Shown here one piece after another: positions 6,641-15,097 of a stretch of 64,000 bases of DNA; positions within the stretch are counted from its first letter, which is position 1; every line of letters starts with the position of its first letter. The translations under genes and the position numbers were made by a program. The stretch is from an uncultured Eubacteriales bacterium (GTDB lineage: Bacteria; Bacillota; Clostridia; Oscillospirales; CAG-272), in NCBI GenBank assembly GCA_905187695.1, contig CAJJIY010000001.1, positions 62,001 through 126,000 on the forward strand, in the 5' to 3' direction. Under the pieces are notes generated by a model, which saw only the letters and a program-made list of their open reading frames with translations, was not told where the DNA came from and ran no database searches.

Positions 6641-8923
6641 TTATTCTTCCTTGCTGAAAACGCAGCGGTAAGGATTTGGAAAAAACACGCGGTATTCCGC
6701 CGTTTCGGGCATAAACGGCAGACAACGCTTTGAGGCCACAAGGATGGTTTGCGTTTCTTTCCCGGTAGAAAAATGGATCCGTTCTTTTGGGCGGGGGCCA
6801 TGTGCCCCAAGAATGAAGAGTTCCGCGCCTATCTCTCTTTCCGGCATTCCCAGGTGAGAGCGGTATTCCGAAAGCGCACAGCTTTCGTATCGGATTTCAT
6901 GCGGGCCGTATGCCAGTGTAAAAGATACGGTAGGCTGTGTGGAACGGCTTTCATAAAGCGGTGCGTCAAAAGTGAGGCGACCGTCATAGAAAATCTTTTG
7001 GTCAAGGCCGAAAGAATAAAGCGAAATTGTGACCCCGTGCAGCGCCGCTTTCTGGCGCAACAAATCCAGATATACTTTATCGGACTGTGTAACCGGTTCG
7101 GGTACCCACAAATTTCTGACCAGTACCATTCCGGCGAAACGGTCAAAAGCGTTGACGGCAGATTTATGATAATGTGTGAGCAACAGCACCGAAACCTCTG
7201 TCGCCCCGTCTTCACTGGCCAATTCATAGTCGGCGTAAAGCTGCGCCACACTCGTTGCGGAAATATCCACGATCACGGTTCCCGCCGGATGACGCAGGAT
7301 AATTCCCTCGTTTGTGCCGAAAAGCCGATAGGAAAAAGTCAGATCATTCCGATGAATCCTGTTGCAGATCGGAAAAGAAAAACACAATGCCGCAACGCAC
7401 AAAACAGCCGGCAACGGAACCAGCCATTTTCTTTTCTTCAGATCCGGAATAAGTAAAAGAAAAGTCAGAAACAGTCCCGGAAGCAAAATAAATTTTGTAT
7501 ACGCCGGCCGTAACGACACAACCGCAGGTAACATTGCCAGTTTCCCGGAAAGCCAAAGCACAAAACCGGAAAGTTTTCCCGCCGCAAAGGCAAAAGGCGC
7601 CACCGGAAAGCAAAAAAGAGCGAGTAGTGCAAGCACCAATAAAAACGACGCCAGCGGCACAAAAATAAGATTGGAAACCGGCGTGAGGAGCGACAACTCG
7701 CCGAAATTGAAAAAGATGACCGGCAAAATGGCCACAGTTGCAGAAAAAGTGAGAACAAACGAAGAAAGAATCCATCGCACAATGGCAAAAATGATTCCGG
7801 GAAAGCCCTTGCGCACCGGAATCAAAGCCTTGCATTTTTTGTTGATAGAGGAAAATACAAGAATACCGAAAGTGGAAAGCACCGTCATTTGAAAAGAAAG
7901 ACTTTGTAAAGCAAATGGCCAGATCAGTAAAATCACCGCGGCGCCGAAAAGGAGAGATGTCACGGCATCAATATCGCTTTTTGCAAAAAAGGACAGATAA
8001 AAAACCGAAAGCATCAGCACGGCGCGCAAAGTTGAAAATCCGCATCCGGTCATGATGAGATAGGAAAAGGCAAAGAAAAGCGTTATCGGAATCCGGATCT
8101 TTTTGGAGACTCGCAACATCCGGAGCAATTGATCGACTGCCGCTGACAAAATACTCAGATGCAGACCGCTGAGCGCCAGCAGGTGCGAAATGCCGATCCG
8201 CCGGAAATCCCGGACCGTCGTGTCCGAGAGAAACTCTTTGGTTCCCAGCAAAAGTGCGGAAAGCAAATTTCCCTCTTCGCCCGGAACCGATTGCCGCAAA
8301 GAGTAAGAGAGACGGTCACGCATAAATTTAATGCGTGAAAGAAAAGATCGGCTTCCGCTTTCGATCGGAACAAAAGGCGCGGATCCTTCTGCGACGAATA
8401 AGCATTGTGCTCCCAACGAGGTGTAATATTTTTCCCGACCGCTATATCGGTTCTCAAAAGAAAGTTCCTGTCTGGTGGCATGACAGGAAAGCCGGTCTCC
8501 TTCCCGCAGAGCATGCCCGGCTTCACTTCTCAGAATCGCGCCAAGTTCGGTTTTCTGGCCGCCGACCGTATTGACCTTGACCAGAACCTCTTCGTAATAA
8601 CTGCCTGATGAAAGCACTTCGCGGACCGTAAAGGTCATTTCCGTCATTTCTCCGACCGAAACCGGGCATTTCTCTGATTTCCGGACCTCCGTTCCGCCAC
8701 GGAAAAATCCAAGCGAAGATCCAAGAAAAAAGAGCGCAATAAATAAAAAACAATATCCTTTTTTGAGGGAGCGGAAGGAAAGGACAAGAAAAGCGGCAAA
8801 GAAAAAGAAGAAAAGCAACGAAAAAAGCAAGGAAACGGCAGATGGCAGAAAAAAAGAAAGAAGGAGGGTTGCGACAAGTGCAAGACAGCCAAACGCCAAT
8901 GGGCGACCTGTCAGAACAGCCAT
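6641..8923 (-). CDS. comEC: ComEC/Rec2 family DNA-uptake channel protein
   Basis: 760 residues. Several N-terminal membrane helices are followed by a soluble ComEC_N domain and the competence core with LLSALLLGTKEFL and ISHLLALSGLHLSILSA, then further helices. ComEC carries single-stranded DNA across the membrane during transformation. The C-terminal part (from about 545) has the metallo-beta-lactamase-like fold, but the usual HxHxDH motif reads HYHKSAVN, so metal binding and nuclease activity are probably lost. GGAGGG lies upstream of the ATG at 8923. It starts 54 bases after polA with no terminator between, so the two are likely co-transcribed. No other competence gene is in the window. Confidence 0.9.
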   Translation of the reverse strand: MAVLTGRPLAFGCLALVATLLLSFFLPSAVSLLFSLLFFFFFAAFLVLSFRSLKKGYCFLFIALFFLGSSLGFFRGGTEVRKSEKCPVSVGEMTEMTFTVREVLSSGSYYEEVLVKVNTVGGQKTELGAILRSEAGHALREGDRLSCHATRQELSFENRYSGREKYYTSLGAQCLFVAEGSAPFVPIESGSRSFLSRIKFMRDRLSYSLRQSVPGEEGNLLSALLLGTKEFLSDTTVRDFRRIGISHLLALSGLHLSILSAAVDQLLRMLRVSKKIRIPITLFFAFSYLIMTGCGFSTLRAVLMLSVFYLSFFAKSDIDAVTSLLFGAAVILLIWPFALQSLSFQMTVLSTFGILVFSSINKKCKALIPVRKGFPGIIFAIVRWILSSFVLTFSATVAILPVIFFNFGELSLLTPVSNLIFVPLASFLLVLALLALFCFPVAPFAFAAGKLSGFVLWLSGKLAMLPAVVSLRPAYTKFILLPGLFLTFLLLIPDLKKRKWLVPLPAVLCVAALCFSFPICNRIHRNDLTFSYRLFGTNEGIILRHPAGTVIVDISATSVAQLYADYELASEDGATEVSVLLLTHYHKSAVNAFDRFAGMVLVRNLWVPEPVTQSDKVYLDLLRQKAALHGVTISLYSFGLDQKIFYDGRLTFDAPLYESRSTQPTVSFTLAYGPHEIRYESCALSEYRSHLGMPEREIGAELFILGAHGPRPKERIHFSTGKETQTILVASKRCLPFMPETAEYRVFFPNPYRCVFSKEE

Positions 8924-8977
8924 GTGCTTCCCTCCTTTGGGTATCAGTTCAAGTTAAATGTCCAATGGTCCGATAAC

Positions 8978-11482
8978 TCAATGCGCATCGTACCAGTTTT
9001 CGCCTTCTCCGGCACTTACCTTCAATTTGACGGCAAGCGAGACGGCGTTTTCCATCTCACGGCAAAGAATTTCCCTGGCGCGCGGCGCAACGCTCTTTTC
9101 ACATTCGATAATCAGTTCATCGTGGACCTGCAAAATCAGTCGCGCCGCCAGTTTCTCTTCTTTCAGTTTCCTGTCCACGTGGATCATCGCAATCTTGATA
9201 ATATCCGCCGCGGTGCCCTGGATAGGGCTGTTCATGGCCACCCGTTCTCCAAAGTGCTGCAGATTTTTATTGGCCATTTTGAGCTCCGGAATATAGCGGC
9301 GGCGGCCAAACAGCGTTGATACATATCCGTCCCGATAAGCATCTTTAATGACGGCTTTCAGATAACCGTCGATACCGGGATAAGTGGCAAAATAATTCTC
9401 GATATATTCTTTTGACTTGGCCATGGAAATGTGCAGATCCTCGGAAAGGCTATGCGCTCCCATACCGTAAAGAATACCAAAATTGACAGCTTTTGCCTTC
9501 TTCCGAAGCTCAGGCGTAACGGCTTCGGGCGGCACGCCGAAGACGCCGGAAGCCGTGGCTGCGTGGATATCTTCGTCCGCCTCGAAAGCGGAGCACATTG
9601 TGGTATCTTTGGAAAGTGCGGCCAACAAGCGAAGTTCAATTTGCGAATAGTCGGCGTCAATAAGTAAATAATTGTCGTTCTGCGCCGTAAAATAACGCCT
9701 TAATTCCTTTCCAAGTTCGGTACGAATGGGAATGTTCTGCAGGTTCGGTTCGGCCGAGGAGAGCCGACCGGTGGCGGTTCCGGTTTGCTTGAAAACCGTA
9801 TGGATACGGCCGTCCGGACCGATTTCCCGAAGAAGTCCTTCCGCATAGGTGCTGTTCAGTTTGGTGAGTTGGCGATAGTCCAGAATATCTTCTATGACCG
9901 GATGATACGGCAAAAGTTTTTCCAATACCTCGGCATTGGTGGAATAGCCGGTTTTGGTCTTTTTCCCGTGCGGTAATCCTAATTTTTCAAAGAGGACTTC
10001 CCCCAGCTGTTTCGTGGAATTGATATTGAATTCTCCCCCGGCGTAAGTGTAAATGCGGTTTGCCAGTTCTGTGGCAGTATGGCTCAGTTCTTCTCCGTAA
10101 CGGATAAGCCCTGCTTTATTGACGCAAAAACCGGCAAGTTCCATATCGCAAAGTACGGCAGCCAGGGGCATTTCGATTCCATAAAGCAATTCTTCGCAGT
10201 TTTCTTCTTCAATCTTTGCTTTTTCGGCATGATAAAGCGCCAGAAGCGCCGAAAGATGGTAGGGGGGGACAGGGGGATTTTCCCCCAGATACAACAGCGC
10301 GATGGCCGGAAAGCTATAGTCTGATTCGGCCGGGTTCAGTACATAGGCGCCCAGCATGGTATCAAAAGCGCAATTTCTGAAAGATGCGCCCATGGCGCTG
10401 ATTGCCTTATAAACGGATTTGGCATCATGACAAATGATCGGACGATCCGTTTTTGTAAGCGCCTCAATCTTTCCGCTGTATTTTCCGGTGTTTGTACCAT
10501 CCGAAAGATATACCTCATTTTCCAGGACGCAAACGGCAAGCGGTGACTCGCCGCCCATCAGTTCTTCCTCGGAAAAAGAGGAAAGTGTATCTTCCGTTTT
10601 CTTTTCCGGCGCCTTTTTCTCGTTTTCATCCATCCTTTTCAAAAAGCTATGGAACTGATAATTTAGGAAAAGGCGCCTGAGTTCCGCTTTTCGCGGGCCA
10701 TGAAAGGCGTAATCGGCAAGTGTCGTACCCAGCGGTACCTCACGGCAGATCCGGGCCAAATCTTTTGAAAGATAGGCGCTGTCACGCCCGTTTTCCAGTT
10801 TTGAGCGTACAGAGGGCGTCAGTTTCGCCTCTGGTAGCGCTTCGTAAACACCGTCCAGCGAACCGTATGTCGCAATCAGCGAAAGCGCGGTTTTCTCGCC
10901 GATACCGGGCACACCCGGAATGTGATCGGAACTGTCTCCCATCAGCGCTTTGACATCCACAAAGCAGTCGGCGCCGACTCCGTACTTTTCAAAAAAGCGG
11001 GTTTTATCAAAATCGATCGTTTCTGCATTGGTGGCCAGCAAAACATGAACACGGTCGGAAATGAGCTGGAGTGCGTCCCGGTCGCCCGTCAGCAGATAGG
11101 CCACACAATCCTCTTCCCGCTCCGCCATGGCGGAAAGCGTTCCGAGAATGTCATCCGCCTCATATCCGGCAAGTTCTACTGCGGTAAAACCCATTGCGCC
11201 AATCAGTTCTTTGGCGGCCGGTATCTGAACGCAGAGTTCTTCCGGCATCGGTTTGCGCCCGGCTTTGTAAAGGTCATACATTTTATGCCGGAAGGTCGGC
11301 TCTTTCCGGTCAAAAGCCACCGCCGCAAAATCCGGGTGGAGCGAATCGGCCACTCTGGAAAGAATGTTGACTGTACCGTACAATGCGTTGGTTGGGAATC
11401 CCTCTCGGTTGGAAAGGTGACGGATGCCGTAAAATGCGCGGTTTACAATGCTGTTTCCGTCCACAACCAATAATTTTTTCAT
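8978..11482 (-). CDS. polA: DNA polymerase I
   Basis: 834 residues. Residues 1 to about 290 are the 5'-3' exonuclease that removes primers. The middle region sits where the 3'-5' proofreading domain belongs but lacks the D-x-E motif, so it is probably inactive, as in Bacillus stearothermophilus Pol I. The polymerase domain has motif A (DADYSQIELRLLAALS), motif B (KKAKAVNFGILYGMG) and motif C (LQVHDELIIE). It fills gaps in Okazaki fragment maturation and repair. GAGGT precedes the ATG at 11482, and the promoter is a perfect consensus. comEC follows in the same direction. Confidence 0.97.
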   Translation of the reverse strand: MKKLLVVDGNSIVNRAFYGIRHLSNREGFPTNALYGTVNILSRVADSLHPDFAAVAFDRKEPTFRHKMYDLYKAGRKPMPEELCVQIPAAKELIGAMGFTAVELAGYEADDILGTLSAMAEREEDCVAYLLTGDRDALQLISDRVHVLLATNAETIDFDKTRFFEKYGVGADCFVDVKALMGDSSDHIPGVPGIGEKTALSLIATYGSLDGVYEALPEAKLTPSVRSKLENGRDSAYLSKDLARICREVPLGTTLADYAFHGPRKAELRRLFLNYQFHSFLKRMDENEKKAPEKKTEDTLSSFSEEELMGGESPLAVCVLENEVYLSDGTNTGKYSGKIEALTKTDRPIICHDAKSVYKAISAMGASFRNCAFDTMLGAYVLNPAESDYSFPAIALLYLGENPPVPPYHLSALLALYHAEKAKIEEENCEELLYGIEMPLAAVLCDMELAGFCVNKAGLIRYGEELSHTATELANRIYTYAGGEFNINSTKQLGEVLFEKLGLPHGKKTKTGYSTNAEVLEKLLPYHPVIEDILDYRQLTKLNSTYAEGLLREIGPDGRIHTVFKQTGTATGRLSSAEPNLQNIPIRTELGKELRRYFTAQNDNYLLIDADYSQIELRLLAALSKDTTMCSAFEADEDIHAATASGVFGVPPEAVTPELRKKAKAVNFGILYGMGAHSLSEDLHISMAKSKEYIENYFATYPGIDGYLKAVIKDAYRDGYVSTLFGRRRYIPELKMANKNLQHFGERVAMNSPIQGTAADIIKIAMIHVDRKLKEEKLAARLILQVHDELIIECEKSVAPRAREILCREMENAVSLAVKLKVSAGEGENWYDAH

Positions 11483-11512
11483 GTCCGCACCTCATTTTCA
11501 AGCAATGTAATT

Positions 11513-11541
11513 ATTATACATCATTTTATCTCTTCTGTCAA
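11513..11541 (-). promoter_or_regulatory. Consensus sigma-A promoter of polA
   Basis: TTGACA (11541-11536) and TATAAT (11518-11513), 17-base spacer: a perfect match to consensus on the minus strand. Confidence 0.85.
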
Positions 11542-11563
11542 TGAAACTTCTTTTTGAAATCTC

Positions 11564-11592
11564 TTGCCTTTTTCCCTGCGCTGTGATACAAT
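11564..11592 (+). promoter_or_regulatory. Sigma-A promoter of the four-helix membrane protein gene
   Basis: TTGCCT (11564-11569) and TACAAT (11587-11592) with 17 bases between; divergent from the polA promoter. Confidence 0.65.
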
Positions 11593-11625
11593 AAATAAAA
11601 AATCGAAAGGACTATCCGGCCTCAC

Positions 11626-12057
11626 ATGAAGAAATCCGATTGGCTGAAGCAACTGATGATCGGTGCCTGCGTCACTTATACCGTCACCTCTTTTTTGTTG
11701 CTTTTCATTTTTCTCATTGTCAATACCGATCTTACCCGCGGCCTTCAGGCACGCGCAATGATTTTTATTTTACCTTTTTCCCTGTTCTTTTCCCTTGCCG
11801 ATCTTATTTTCCGGAAAAGTGCCATTCGTCTGTCCTTTAAAGTCATTTGCCATTACTTGCTGACCATCGGCGGCGCGCTGCTCTTTCTCTTTTTACCAAA
11901 CAAATCCCCCGATCAGTCAGGTTCCGGCGCGCTGGTGCTGTTTGCGGTTATATCTGTTCTTTATTTTATCGTCATGTTTACGGTCCTTTATTTCAGATCC
12001 CGCGCGGCAAAAGTTAAAAGAGATGAGGCAGAATATCACAGCGTATATAAAAAATAA
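11626..12057 (+). CDS. Four-helix integral membrane protein, unknown function
   Basis: 143 residues with four hydrophobic segments at about 11-34, 44-62, 70-90 and 102-124, and a basic C-terminal tail (RSRAAKVKRDEAEYHSVYKK). The size and layout resemble the DUF3021 group of small membrane proteins, but I cannot confirm it. Upstream AAAGGACT supports the ATG at 11626. The lipoprotein gene begins 45 bases downstream with its own strong ribosome binding site, so the three genes to 13433 may form one unit. Confidence 0.7.
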   Translation: MKKSDWLKQLMIGACVTYTVTSFLLLFIFLIVNTDLTRGLQARAMIFILPFSLFFSLADLIFRKSAIRLSFKVICHYLLTIGGALLFLFLPNKSPDQSGSGALVLFAVISVLYFIVMFTVLYFRSRAAKVKRDEAEYHSVYKK

Positions 12058-12102
12058 AATCAAGCCAAACTACGGTTGAAGGATGCATGAGGAGGATTTG
12101 TC

Positions 12103-12954
12103 ATGCCGTTCAACCGTATTTTTTTCTGTTTTCTGATTATTTCTCTGCTTTTTTTATTTGGCGGATGCCGGGAGTCTCAAAAACCGGACACGGATATGGA
12201 TGCCTTTCCGGAGATACAGGAGAAAAAAGAGGAAGCTCTCATGCCGGACTCTCCGAAAGAATTCCCGCAATCAAAAAAGGAGCAAGAAAAGCAAAACACT
12301 TTGGACAAGAAAGAAAATCCCGCCGATTTTTCGGATGAGGAAAAGTCCTTTCTATCCACGCTCACATTTTTAGGAGACTCGACCACGGCGCACATGATTT
12401 CTCGTGCGCCGTTACCGGATGGCGGGCAGAATTGCGTCTGGGCAACCCGGAACCGTTATCTGAATCTGGATCCGCACATTACCGAAGCAAAAATCGTTTG
12501 CCCCGGAAATTCGGAAGAAATGACCATTGCCGAGGCGGCGGCAGCCGTTCATCCCGCCCGGTTGGTGATTACACTGGGCGTGGATTACGGTGTTTATTAT
12601 TATCGGAATAACCCCTTGGCATTCCGGCGGTGTTATCAAAAACTGTTGGACGCCATTTCGGCCGCTTCTCCGGATACGGAGCTGATCCTCCAATCCATTT
12701 TTCCGGTGGCCGCTTCCTGCCGCGTCATTGACGCGGATATGATTAAAAAAGCCAATGCCGAAATTAAAAAATTGGCAGATGAGCGGGATTTGCTCTATGT
12801 GGATGCGGGCGGCGCGGTACTGGCAGATGAAAACGGATATCTGCGGCCGGAATTCCTTTACAGCGAGGACGGAATTCACTTGAATCAGGCGGCCTATACC
12901 GCTATTTTAAAAAATCTTTGCCGCTATCAAACACAAACGGAGAGTAGCTCATGA
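12103..12954 (+). CDS. SGNH/GDSL-type hydrolase lipoprotein
   Basis: 283 residues. A lipoprotein signal ends at the lipobox LFGGC (Cys22); a charged linker to about residue 80 follows. The hydrolase fold starts at LTFLGDSTT with the nucleophile Ser93, and ends with the DGIHLNQAAY block carrying the catalytic Asp and His. Similar clostridial lipoproteins are thought to act on cell wall or surface glycans, for example removing acyl groups, though the substrate here is unknown. GAGGAGG precedes the ATG. The stop overlaps the next gene's start by four bases, so the two lipoproteins are made together. Confidence 0.85.
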   Translation: MPFNRIFFCFLIISLLFLFGGCRESQKPDTDMDAFPEIQEKKEEALMPDSPKEFPQSKKEQEKQNTLDKKENPADFSDEEKSFLSTLTFLGDSTTAHMISRAPLPDGGQNCVWATRNRYLNLDPHITEAKIVCPGNSEEMTIAEAAAAVHPARLVITLGVDYGVYYYRNNPLAFRRCYQKLLDAISAASPDTELILQSIFPVAASCRVIDADMIKKANAEIKKLADERDLLYVDAGGAVLADENGYLRPEFLYSEDGIHLNQAAYTAILKNLCRYQTQTESSS

Positions 12955-13433
12955 AAAAGTTTTTATTGTTTTGTCTGACCTTTCTCTTTCTTTTTTCAGC
13001 CTGTAAAAAAGAAGAACGGGATGTTCCGCCAAATGAAATTTGTGGGAGCGTGGCCATGGCTCTTGGGAGTGAAAATTATTTGCTTGGCGAACCGGATTAT
13101 ATGGAAAGCGAGTTTGGGGATCTTGCTCAGAAAACGGATTTTTGCGTGGTTTACCGGGATGGCGAGGACCTTTCGGAGTGCGGGGCATTTCGGGTCAATG
13201 AAAACCTGAGCGCGAAAGACCTTAAAGCCATGCTGGAAGAATACCTGAAAGAGCGCGCCGAAACCACGAAGGCGCTGTCTGACCTTTATCCCGCGCAAAC
13301 GCTGACCGATAATCTTTCTTACCTGCAAAATGCCGACATTATCACGGGAAAGCACTGCGTTTATTATCTTGTTATGTCGGAAGAGGAAAAAAAGCAGGCG
13401 AAAAAGGCAATCAATGAAGTGCTTTCGGACTGA
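12951..13433 (+). CDS. DUF4358-type lipoprotein
   Basis: 160 residues. Signal peptide with lipobox LFSAC (Cys18), then a small domain matching my recollection of DUF4358: alternating beta strands (DFCVVYRDGEDLSECGAFRV), a helix rich in Glu/Lys, and a final YYLVMSEEEKKQAKKAINE helix. Function unknown; it sits on the outer face of the membrane after lipidation by Lgt (57723-58715). The start lies in the stop of the hydrolase gene (ATGA overlap). In clostridia DUF4358 genes often accompany SGNH or MBOAT acyltransferase genes, consistent with the partner here. Confidence 0.8.
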   Translation: MKKFLLFCLTFLFLFSACKKEERDVPPNEICGSVAMALGSENYLLGEPDYMESEFGDLAQKTDFCVVYRDGEDLSECGAFRVNENLSAKDLKAMLEEYLKERAETTKALSDLYPAQTLTDNLSYLQNADIITGKHCVYYLVMSEEEKKQAKKAINEVLSD

Positions 13434-13451
13434 TCTGACTTCCCGTCAGGC

Positions 13452-13490
13452 TGAGAAAAAGGACTGCCGAAGCAGTCCTTTTTCTCATTT
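13452..13490. terminator. Bidirectional terminator shared by the lipoprotein gene and pncB
   Basis: TGAGAAAAAGGACTGC and its exact complement form a 16-base-pair stem with a CGAA loop, followed by TTTTTT on the plus strand. The pncB stop codon (13487-13485) is the last triplet of this stem. Confidence 0.88.
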
Positions 13491-14927
13491 TTTGTGGCGT
13501 TGTTCTTTGATCATTCCGTATTTGATATCCCACAGTTTTTTGGAAAGGTCCACATAATAGTTATGGGGGTTATCAAACCGCTTTACTTCCTCCCACATGG
13601 TTTCCAGAGAGGCGCGGCAACGGTCGCGGATCAGGCGAAGCGGCGGAAGTTCGTAAACCTGCTTGCCGTTTTTGAAAATCTCTACCTGAAGCGGTTCGGC
13701 CTTGAAATTTTCAAAAGTCTTGGTTTTCCAGGTGTTTTCCGGGTCAAAGATTTCAAGCGGTTTGCTCTCGTCAATCACTTCGTCATGTACGCAAATCAGA
13801 TCGGCTTCCGCCTTGGCATTTTCCCCGCCGTACAGCCGATAAACTTTTTTGAAGTGCGGCGTGGTGATTTTGCCGACATTTTCGCTCAATTTGATTTTGG
13901 GCTGAATGATACCGTTTTCGTTTTCCACTGCACAGAGTTTGTAAACGCCGCCGAATACCGGATCGCTTTTGGAGGTGATGAGGCGTTCGCCCACTCCGAA
14001 AGCGTCCACGCAGGCGCCCTGCTGGATCAGTCCGCGGATGATATATTCATCCAGAGAGTTGGAGGCAATGATCTTACAGTCAGTCAGCCTCGCCTCATCC
14101 AGCATTTTCCGGATCTTGCAGGAAAGATAAGTGATATCGCCCGAATCGATCCGCACGCCGCATTTCGTGATTCCCATCTCCTTGAAGACGCGGATGGCAT
14201 TCGGGATGCCGGATTCAAGGACATTATAGGTGTCTACCAACAGCGTGGCATTGTCCGGATAGATCTCGCAATACGCGCGGAAGGCCTCATATTCACTGTC
14301 AAACATCTGCACCCAGGAGTGTGCCATAGTACCGGTGGCCGGCACACCGAAAACTTCATCGGCAATGGCGCAGGCCGTACCGGCCACACCGCCGATATAA
14401 GCGGCGCGCGCACCGAGAATGGCTGCGTCCGCGCCCTGTGCGCGGCGGGAGCCGAATTCACTGATGGCTCTTCCCTTTGCCGCACGGGTAATGCGGGCAG
14501 CTTTGGTGGCGATCATGGATTGGTGATTGAGCATCATCAGCACATAAGTCTCAATAAACTGCGCTTCCATGGCCGGTGCACGCACGGTAATAAGCGGTTC
14601 GCCCGGAAAGACCACTGTTCCTTCCGGAATCGCGTATACATCGCCGGTAAAGCGGAAATTCTTCAGATAAGCCAGAAAATCTTCGTTAAAGCAACCTTTG
14701 GAGCGCAGATAGGAAATGTCTTCTTCGTCAAAGCGCAGATTGTTGATATATTCCACAATCTGTTCCAATCCGGCAACAATGGCATAGCCGCCGTTATCCG
14801 GATTTTCTCTGTAAAAAACATCAAAATAAGCAATCTTGTCTTTCATACCCTGGCAGAAATAGCCGTTTGCCATGGTGAGTTCATAATAATCAAAAAGCAT
14901 TGTGAGATTGCGCGAAATTTTTTTCAT
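13485..14927 (-). CDS. pncB: Nicotinate phosphoribosyltransferase
   Basis: 480 residues. It makes nicotinate mononucleotide from nicotinate and PRPP, the salvage entry to NAD. Diagnostic stretches are LTMLFDYYELTMANGYF at the N-terminus, AISEFGSRRAQG, TMAHSWVQMF and GVRIDSGDITYLS. The start is the ATG at 14927 with AAAGGA upstream; the open frame extends back to 15044 but that part contains the promoter. The gene is monocistronic and ends inside the terminator hairpin. A 13-base palindrome GTATAAAGTATAC overlaps the -10. Confidence 0.95.
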   Translation of the reverse strand: MKKISRNLTMLFDYYELTMANGYFCQGMKDKIAYFDVFYRENPDNGGYAIVAGLEQIVEYINNLRFDEEDISYLRSKGCFNEDFLAYLKNFRFTGDVYAIPEGTVVFPGEPLITVRAPAMEAQFIETYVLMMLNHQSMIATKAARITRAAKGRAISEFGSRRAQGADAAILGARAAYIGGVAGTACAIADEVFGVPATGTMAHSWVQMFDSEYEAFRAYCEIYPDNATLLVDTYNVLESGIPNAIRVFKEMGITKCGVRIDSGDITYLSCKIRKMLDEARLTDCKIIASNSLDEYIIRGLIQQGACVDAFGVGERLITSKSDPVFGGVYKLCAVENENGIIQPKIKLSENVGKITTPHFKKVYRLYGGENAKAEADLICVHDEVIDESKPLEIFDPENTWKTKTFENFKAEPLQVEIFKNGKQVYELPPLRLIRDRCRASLETMWEEVKRFDNPHNYYVDLSKKLWDIKYGMIKEQRHKK

Positions 14928-14960
14928 GATATCATCCTTTCGGAAAAAGTAGATGTATAA

Positions 14961-14989
14961 AGTATACCATATTTTACACAGTTTGAAAA
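14961..14989 (-). promoter_or_regulatory. Probable promoter of pncB, with overlapping palindrome
   Basis: TATACT (14966-14961) with a weak TTTTCA 17 bases upstream. The palindrome GTATA-AAG-TATAC (14955-14967) covers the -10 and could be an operator or chance in AT-rich DNA. Confidence 0.5.
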
Positions 14990-15028
14990 GAGGTTTCCGG
15001 AAAAAGACCGTTTTTTTCGTGAAAGCGG

Positions 15029-15057
15029 TTGCTTTTAAGCGCAAAAAATGATATACT
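15029..15057 (+). promoter_or_regulatory. Sigma-A promoter of the TVP38-family gene
   Basis: TTGCTT (15029-15034) and TATACT (15052-15057), 17-base spacer. Transcription would begin near 15064, downstream of the ATG at 15059, which rules that codon out as the start. Confidence 0.7.
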
Positions 15058-15097
15058 CATGAAAAAGAACCGATTAAACACAAAGGGAGGCGGTCTG

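Noticed and set aside
8924..8977. Terminator between polA and comEC
   Set aside because: No inverted repeat with T-run in this gap.
13494..14960. 488-residue frame antisense to pncB
   Set aside because: Fully opposite a recognised enzyme gene; no motifs, no ribosome binding site.
14928..15097. Riboswitch or known vitamin operator before pncB
   Set aside because: Only a short AT palindrome over the -10; no conserved riboswitch structure or known NAD-regulator box was recognised.
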